From: Laburnicola sp. R22_1
Taxonomy: Eukaryota > Ascomycota > Dothideomycetes > Pleosporales > Didymosphaeriaceae
Direction of reading: 5' to 3'
DNA: 64,000 nucleotides
NCBI GenBank assembly: GCA_014281115.1
Contig: JACONQ010000016.1
Span: 1,302,001-1,366,000 of the forward strand
Notes under the pieces: generated by a model
What the model saw: only the letters and a program-made list of their open reading frames with translations
The model's database searches: none
Told to the model about the DNA's origin: nothing
Made by a program: the position numbers and the translations under genes
In this document: piece by piece, positions 58,021 to 64,000 of the stretch
Numbering within the stretch: position 1 is the first letter of the stretch
How the letters are laid out: each line of letters opens with the position of its first letter

Positions 58021-61000
58021 ATACAATAGCCGCAGAATAAAGTAGCCTATAATAACGGTAGATAGTTAACTACGCTAGTCTAATCGTACTAGCCTAATCG
58101 CCACTAAGCTAAAGTTGCGTAATAAGTAACAGCTATAAATAATAATAACTTAGAACTAATCTCTCCACACTACATAATTACACATATACACTCTTCTTTA
58201 TATTTACACTATATATGCTATTTTAATTATAGTTATAGCTATAGCAAATAACCTACCTAATCCAAAATAGTATAAGAAGACTATATTAAAATACCTGTAA
58301 TAGATACCAAAGAACGTTGTAATAAAAGGTCTCTAGCTTATTAGATAAAAGTTAGGCGTCTAGTAAGAGATAGTAAACGACACATTAGAAGAAATAGACT
58401 ATAATTTAGTCTTATTTAATTTTATATTATAAATAAATATCTATAAAGTTGCATATAATAAAGTTATAAGAAATATATAGATAAATAACTGCTTTAAAAT
58501 ATTTTAGAAACTTCTAAACTCTATACTAAAAGATAAGGCGGGAGCTAAGAAGTGGTATAGAGTAGTAGGGCTTAGTCTCTAGATAGTAGTGTAGCAAATA
58601 AAGAAGGCCCCTACAGGTACTATAGTTAAGTTAGCATCTAGAGTAAGAATAAAGAGTTAAAGTATAGAGTTATTGCAACTTAATATATCTTAAAAAGGCT
58701 CTACTACCTTAGTAGTAAGCACTATTATAGCTAGCGTAACTAAGATGCAAAGGCTTTATATTAATAATACTCTAGCTACTAGCATATAAAGTATAAACTG
58801 CGCGTTTAAAAAAACAAAATTAATATTTAGGTTACTACCTTAAAGATTTTTTTTTTAATTTGCCATTTATTAATTATCTAATATAAGCATATGCTAATAA
58901 TAATTAATTACAAAGATAGGAAGGTAGGCCTAATATTAGTTATACTTAATACGCTTAAGGATATTATATAAAAGAACCTTCTAGTGTTTTAGACAAAATT
59001 AGATATAGTTAATCTATAAGTATCTAGGACTTAGCAACTAATAAAAATTAGAGTAACTAGTATCCTTTAGATAGAGGTGCAATTATTAGTAGTAGCCAAA
59101 GTAATAGAGTAAGATATTATAGCGGCGCACCCTTATATTATAATAAAGGGTACGTAGACTTTTAATATGCTTGCCCTATACTATAGCGCCAATAGATATA
59201 CTAAATAAACAACTATTAGTACTATATATATCTCTCTACAAACAATATAGTGTAGCTAACACAGACTCTAACCCTAGTATATTTTAAATAAAAAAGGTAA
59301 GAACTAAAAGTCTCTAAACTAAACTTAGTATAAATTATACTAAATTAATAGATAACAAATCCTACACTTATATTATACACTAGTAATAACAGCTTAGATT
59401 GCAAATTAGATAACTAAAGGAGGACACTACTATTATAATAGTTTAATAAAAACATCTTTCTATATAGCAGTAGTCAAAATAGCACCCTATTAAAAATAAC
59501 TAGAGGGAGGCAGCAATAGCAGTATAAAGAGAAGAGCGTCTCTCTAAATAATAGTAGCTTAGACAGCCCTCCACTAGCTAGAGGAAGATAGTAATAGTAG
59601 TATAAAGAAAAGAGCAGCCCTTAGCAAAGTTATAATTTAAATAGCAACCTATTCTAGAGTAGTTGCGCTTTATTATAATCTAATAGTATAAAGAAAACTT
59701 GCTTATTATTACTATACAATTTGCCTATAACCCTATTACCTTATTATAATACAACACCTATTAATAAGAACAAAGTATAAAAGATTATTAAAGCTAATAG
59801 GATTAATATATTTAAAGAAGAAGGATCTTAAGATACTTAATATAGTAAGCAGTAACTATAATAATAGCTAAATAAGATTAAGTGTATACTATAGTAAGTT
59901 ACTATAACTCTATATAATACTAAAATCTTACTAATAATTATCTATAGAGCAAATACAGCTATTAACGCTAAACTTAGCTAGACAAGCGCTTACATAATAG
60001 AATAGTTATATAAAATAATAGCGTAGATATTTATACTTAACTAGGCCACGCTTATAATATTATATAATATAATCTATTTTCTATAATATAGGCCCTTGCC
60101 CTAGGCTCTAAAATACTTCCTATTAGTAAATAGTATTAGCTAAGATAGTTCTGTAGAGCAAGTAATATAATAGTAGTAGTAATAAATCTAGTCTTAGTAT
60201 TAAAAAGTCCCACCCTTGTCTAGTAAAATTAATTATAAGATACTAAATTATAGGATAGAGAAAGATTATTAACCTTGTACAAGAATAAGAAATAGAGAAG
60301 CCTTATCTACCTAAAGAAATAGTAGGTCTATACCTAAGCTAAATCTTATACCCACTACTATATTCTTACTTAATTAATTCTTAGATATATAATAACTAAA
60401 TACTATTTAGATATAGCTAGGTTATAATAGTTATAAACACTTATAGTAACTAGGTAAATATTATATTAAGTATACTATACTAAGCGCTAATAATAATATT
60501 CTCTAAACTACTATTTAGACTTACTATTAAATATAAACTAATAAGGTGCGTAATAAAGAATAAGCTCTAAGAGCAATATTTATAAAAGGTTAACAAATAT
60601 TATATATAGGCAGAGAAAAAAAAGTTTATAGCACGCTTAATAGATTCTAGCTATATAAAATAGAGCTACTAGTTAAGCTAACACTCTTTTAGGCGTTAAC
60701 AAATAAAGAGCTTATAAGCATTTATAGGACGCTATAGTATAGTATTATAGCTAATAGAGATAAAGATATTAATAAGCTATAGTAGGCATATAATATAGTC
60801 TTATATAAGAATAGGTTTGCATATAAATATATAGACCTAATTAAGAAAATATTTAGTCTAGACCTAAAAGCTATTTCTATAGACGCAATGTATTAGTTAG
60901 TAAATTCTAAGGCCTAAAGGATATATATCTTACTTACGCTATATTTAATTAACTTATAAAGTAAAAAAACAATCCTAGTTATTAAGATAAGGAAGCTTAA

Positions 61001-62144
61001 TATAGAAATGTCTAAGAAGCTTATAGATATAGGCGATACATCCTAAGATAAGGAACACAATATATATTTAACCTAATTATAAATATTTAGTATACTTTAT
61101 AAACGCTAAGCTATAAAGGCAAGACTAGATAATAAGTGTCCTAGTGTATATTAGATTATATCTAAGACGCTAAGAGAGAATAGGCCTTACATTGTTATAA
61201 ACTACCTCTTCTACTTTCTAGTCTAGAAGTTTTAGTAACTATAACACTAGAAAGAGTTTTATAATTCTAAAAGCGCAAATAAGTATAAGTCTATACTCTA
61301 ATATTTTATATTTAAGTATAGCCTAAAAGTAAAAGCTTTATTAAAATCCCTTAAGAATGGGGCGAAACCTCCTCTATAGCTATACAAAGAAATTATATTA
61401 ATATTTAATATAATTTAAAAAGATACTATGCAGACTGCCTATAAAGTAAAAAGGCTAGAAATAAGTATATTATACTTAAAGACTCTCAGTTCCTTAGCTA
61501 TAGCAAGATTATAGCAAACATTGTACAAACACTATTAATTAAATAAGATAAGCACATATTAAGGCTAAATAGAAAGCCTCTACTAAAGATAGTAGATATA
61601 AAACTTATATAGAATAATATTCTAATTAAGTATAGCTAGACTAGTAGGGATATAATACAAAATACTATATAGAAAATATAATAAGAAAAGAAAGTGTGTA
61701 GAGCAAAAAGAAACAGTAGAATAATTAATATTAGTATGTTAAAGTTCTATTATAACCTATATATTATAGGCACGGTGCTATTACTTATTAAGTTCTGTAA
61801 TAAGTATAGCATAAATACACATTCTAACTAACTACGTAATATATATAGTAACCTTTAAGCGTTGCCGTTATTTACTAATTTTCGCGAGGCTATCTAGAGT
61901 AATTTAAAGTAGGCATACCTGCGACAATATCTTTATAAGATTAAAATATTAAGGAAAAGCGCGCGTTTTAGGCTTAACACTAATAAAAGCTACGCTAGAA
62001 TAAGATTCTTATTAGGACAAAAATGCTAATTATTATATTACTTTACGCTATTATACATATATTATAAATTGTAATAATTTACTATACTAATAGTTATAAA
62101 GTATATAGAAACTCCTTAAGAGCCTAGTAAACGCTACTAAGAAG
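58021..62144. other. AT-rich RIP-degraded DNA, possibly a decayed protein-coding repeat on the plus strand
   Basis: No intact gene. Long plus-strand frames broken mainly by TAG/TAA occur across about 58.2-62.4 kb. The distal part leads into a helicase-like segment (62145-62450), so one large helicase-bearing repeat may once have covered much of this interval. I could not identify helicase motifs I-III. Confidence 0.4.
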
Positions 62145-62450
62145 TTTTAAAATATTAACTAAATTATTAAAAACAAGGTGTGTATCGCCCTTATCTATAG
62201 TAGGCTAAACTTCTCTAAGCGGAGAATAATTATTAATGCATTTAACAATATTAATAGCTTATTAAGAGTTATTATAATAAATATTAACCTATATACAAAG
62301 AGTGTTAATCTTATAAGTGTAAACTACATTATTATTAAATCGCTAGTACCTAAGATTAAAAGCTTTAGATAGTTTATCTAATAACTAGTCTAGCTAGGGT
62401 AGAAGAAGTTAGTTCTAAACGCGTAGTTAATCTATAATAAGTATAGCCAA
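62145..62450 (+). pseudogene. Fragment resembling the C-terminal SNF2-type helicase domain
   Basis: A 64-aa open frame (62178-62372) reads '...RVIIININLYTKSVNLISVNYIII...' and then, past stops, 'RLV.LG.KK'. This resembles motifs V and VI of the SNF2/superfamily-2 helicase C-terminal domain (a 'T.....GLNL..A..VI' strand followed by 'R..R.GQ'). It is surrounded by stops. The match is by eye and short. Confidence 0.35.
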
Positions 62451-62699
62451 GTTAATATAAGAGTAATAGAGCGTAAGTAGTTTTTAGAGAAGGCAAATAT
62501 AGTTATTATAAAGAACACAACAGGCGTAAGTAGAGGTAAGAATTCTAGTAGAGGTATTAACCTAGATGCTAATATATTGCAAGGCGTTAAGATAGGATAA
62601 GGCTAATAAAAAGACTAATAAAGGCCACTTAATATAAAAGAAGTAGCTATAATAGTTAACTAAACAAATTTAATAATATGCGCAGTTAAAGTAAACTAT

Positions 62700-63012
62700 A
62701 ACTATTACTAGAATATAGTAAGTTATAGTAATTTAGAATTAATATAGGACGTAGTAAAAGAAATTACAACTAGTACTATAACGTAGTAAGTTATAGTAAT
62801 TTAAAATTAAACGTATACGTATTTAGAGGAAATTATAACTATTACTAGGACGTAGTAAGTTATAGTAATTTAGAATTAATATAGGGCATAGTAGAAGGAA
62901 TTATAACTAGTACTATAATATAGTAAGTTATAGTAATTTAGAAGTAAATGTATATACACTTAGAGAGAATTATAACTACTACTTAGATGTAGTAAGCTAT
63001 AGTAATTTTAAA
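62700..63012. repeat. 68/69-bp tandem repeat with a two-unit higher-order period
   Basis: The word 'gtaagttatagtaattt' (one variant 'gtaagctatag') recurs with anchors at 62722, 62790, 62859, 62927 and 62996, spaced 68, 69, 68 and 69 bp. Odd and even units differ ('tatagggc...gtagaagg' versus 'gtatacgtatttagagg'), so the real period is 137 bp. Confidence 0.85.
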
Positions 63013-63189
63013 ATAGTATAGGGCGCACTTAAATAAAGTATATTTATATAGTTATTAATATGTTATATATAATAAGCGCTTTGTAGGCATAAAAAGATGT
63101 ACTCTCTAAGCTTTTAATCTAAACTATACTTTAAAGTATTCTATAAAGAATATAAAAAGCATATCTAGAACCTAGATTCTAGCACTTAG

Positions 63190-63760
63190 AACTCTCTCTC
63201 TCTAATATAAGATGTAAGATAGTGGCCATCATAGTAATTTATAGTGATATGGGTTAACTATTAGAATAGAGGTGTCTTATTACTATGGAGGACCGAGGGC
63301 CTAAAGGTGTACGGGTGAGGCTAGGCATAAGGTTATTCCGGCTAAAGTCATGTGACTAAGGACCGACTATACAGCCATGCGGCAGTCTTACACACCCCCT
63401 TCAGATTGCCAATAGTAGTAATCTAAGAGATACTAGGTTAAAATAGCGCGATAGGCAATAAACAACTCCTAACCTTAGTAAGAAAAAGAAAAAGGAGCTG
63501 TTAGCAGGTTCTTATATAGGCTGCTTGCCGTAAAAGTCACTCTAAAACACTATAATAATAGTGTGAGTAAGCTAAAAGGTGTTGGACTAGAGGGGCGCGT
63601 GGCCATATGCCTTATTAACAGTGTAAAACATAGTAATTTTGTGGACTATAAGTGTAAGAACAGGGTGAGATTTATTAGTTACCTAAACCGCCAGAATAGG
63701 GTAAGACTAATGGGTTACCTAAGCTGTCTGTGTGTGGGTTAGCATCTGAGTGTCCTTAGC
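63190..63760. other. GC-richer, LTR-like patch near the window end
   Basis: This roughly 570-bp stretch keeps CpG and CpA ('gaggaccgagggcc', 'acacacccccttcag') and a 'cttatatagg' TATA-like word near 63510. It looks like a weakly RIP-affected LTR or untranslated leader, but no second copy lies in the window, so the call stays open. From 63760 to the end the sequence is AT-rich with nothing recognisable. Confidence 0.35.
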
Positions 63761-64000
63761 ATATAGCCTATAATAGTAGATTGGGTCTATTTTAATATAA
63801 AATTACTATAAGAAAGCAGTCTGCCTAGGTACTAGCGTAAACAATTATAACTATTCTATATAGCTAGGCTAGCAAGTAAGGGCGTACCTTATAGAAGAAT
63901 CTAGTCTTAAAATAAAAAAGGTAGATCCTAGTCTAGTACTAAGGTCTGCCTATGTTTATTATTAATGTAAGCCGTCTTAATTAACTCTAGTGTAATTGAC

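Overview
The window looks like an ascomycete fungal chromosome, most likely a filamentous Pezizomycotina and possibly a Dothideomycete. Genes carry short 46-70 bp GT-AG introns, and a gene island of ordinary base composition lies between very AT-rich arms. The arms look like products of repeat-induced point mutation (RIP): CpA is scarce, TpA and 'ctag/tata' words abound, and nearly all frames are broken. The species cannot be named from sequence alone.

Left arm (1 to about 10.8 kb): RIP-damaged repeats. A minus-strand Copia remnant spans about 2.1-4.6 kb. A 1.4 kb element with 28-bp terminal inverted repeats holds a 129-bp triplet microsatellite. Two families of short retroposon-like repeats are scattered through the arm. 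An 846-bp fold-back element forms the border with the island.

Island (about 10.8-37.5 kb): 14 gene models. In order they are a DOMON/cytochrome b561 protein; an EB1 microtubule plus-end protein; a frameshifted cysteine-rich secreted protein; a 75-aa secreted protein; an alpha/beta hydrolase-fold protein with an SCP2-like N-terminus; a DUF1772-like membrane protein; a small START-like protein; an F-box/LRR protein with a CaaX box; an ALKBH6-type dioxygenase; a protein with a STAND-type N-terminal region; a Vam7-like PX-SNARE; a secreted six-hairpin glycosidase-like protein; a FIT/Scs3 lipid-droplet protein; and a Zn2Cys6 transcription factor with two in-frame stops. This is a mix of housekeeping genes and secreted genes, not an obvious metabolic cluster. 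Multi-exon models were built by hand, and every reported junction keeps frame except where a break is stated.

Right arm (about 37.55-64 kb): mostly RIP-degraded DNA. It contains a complete Fot1/pogo-type element with TA target duplications, and a complete 5.5 kb Copia element with 218-bp LTRs and an AAATT duplication. It also holds a 99-bp tandem array, a 68/69-bp tandem array, a possible SNF2-type helicase remnant, and some GC-richer patches.

The most novel signal is the pair of short (about 100-125 bp) dispersed repeats with internal hairpins, A/T-runs at one end and 9-14 bp direct target duplications. They resemble very short SINEs or retroposed RNAs. One copy sits almost unmutated inside the island, while its relatives in the arms carry C-to-T changes.
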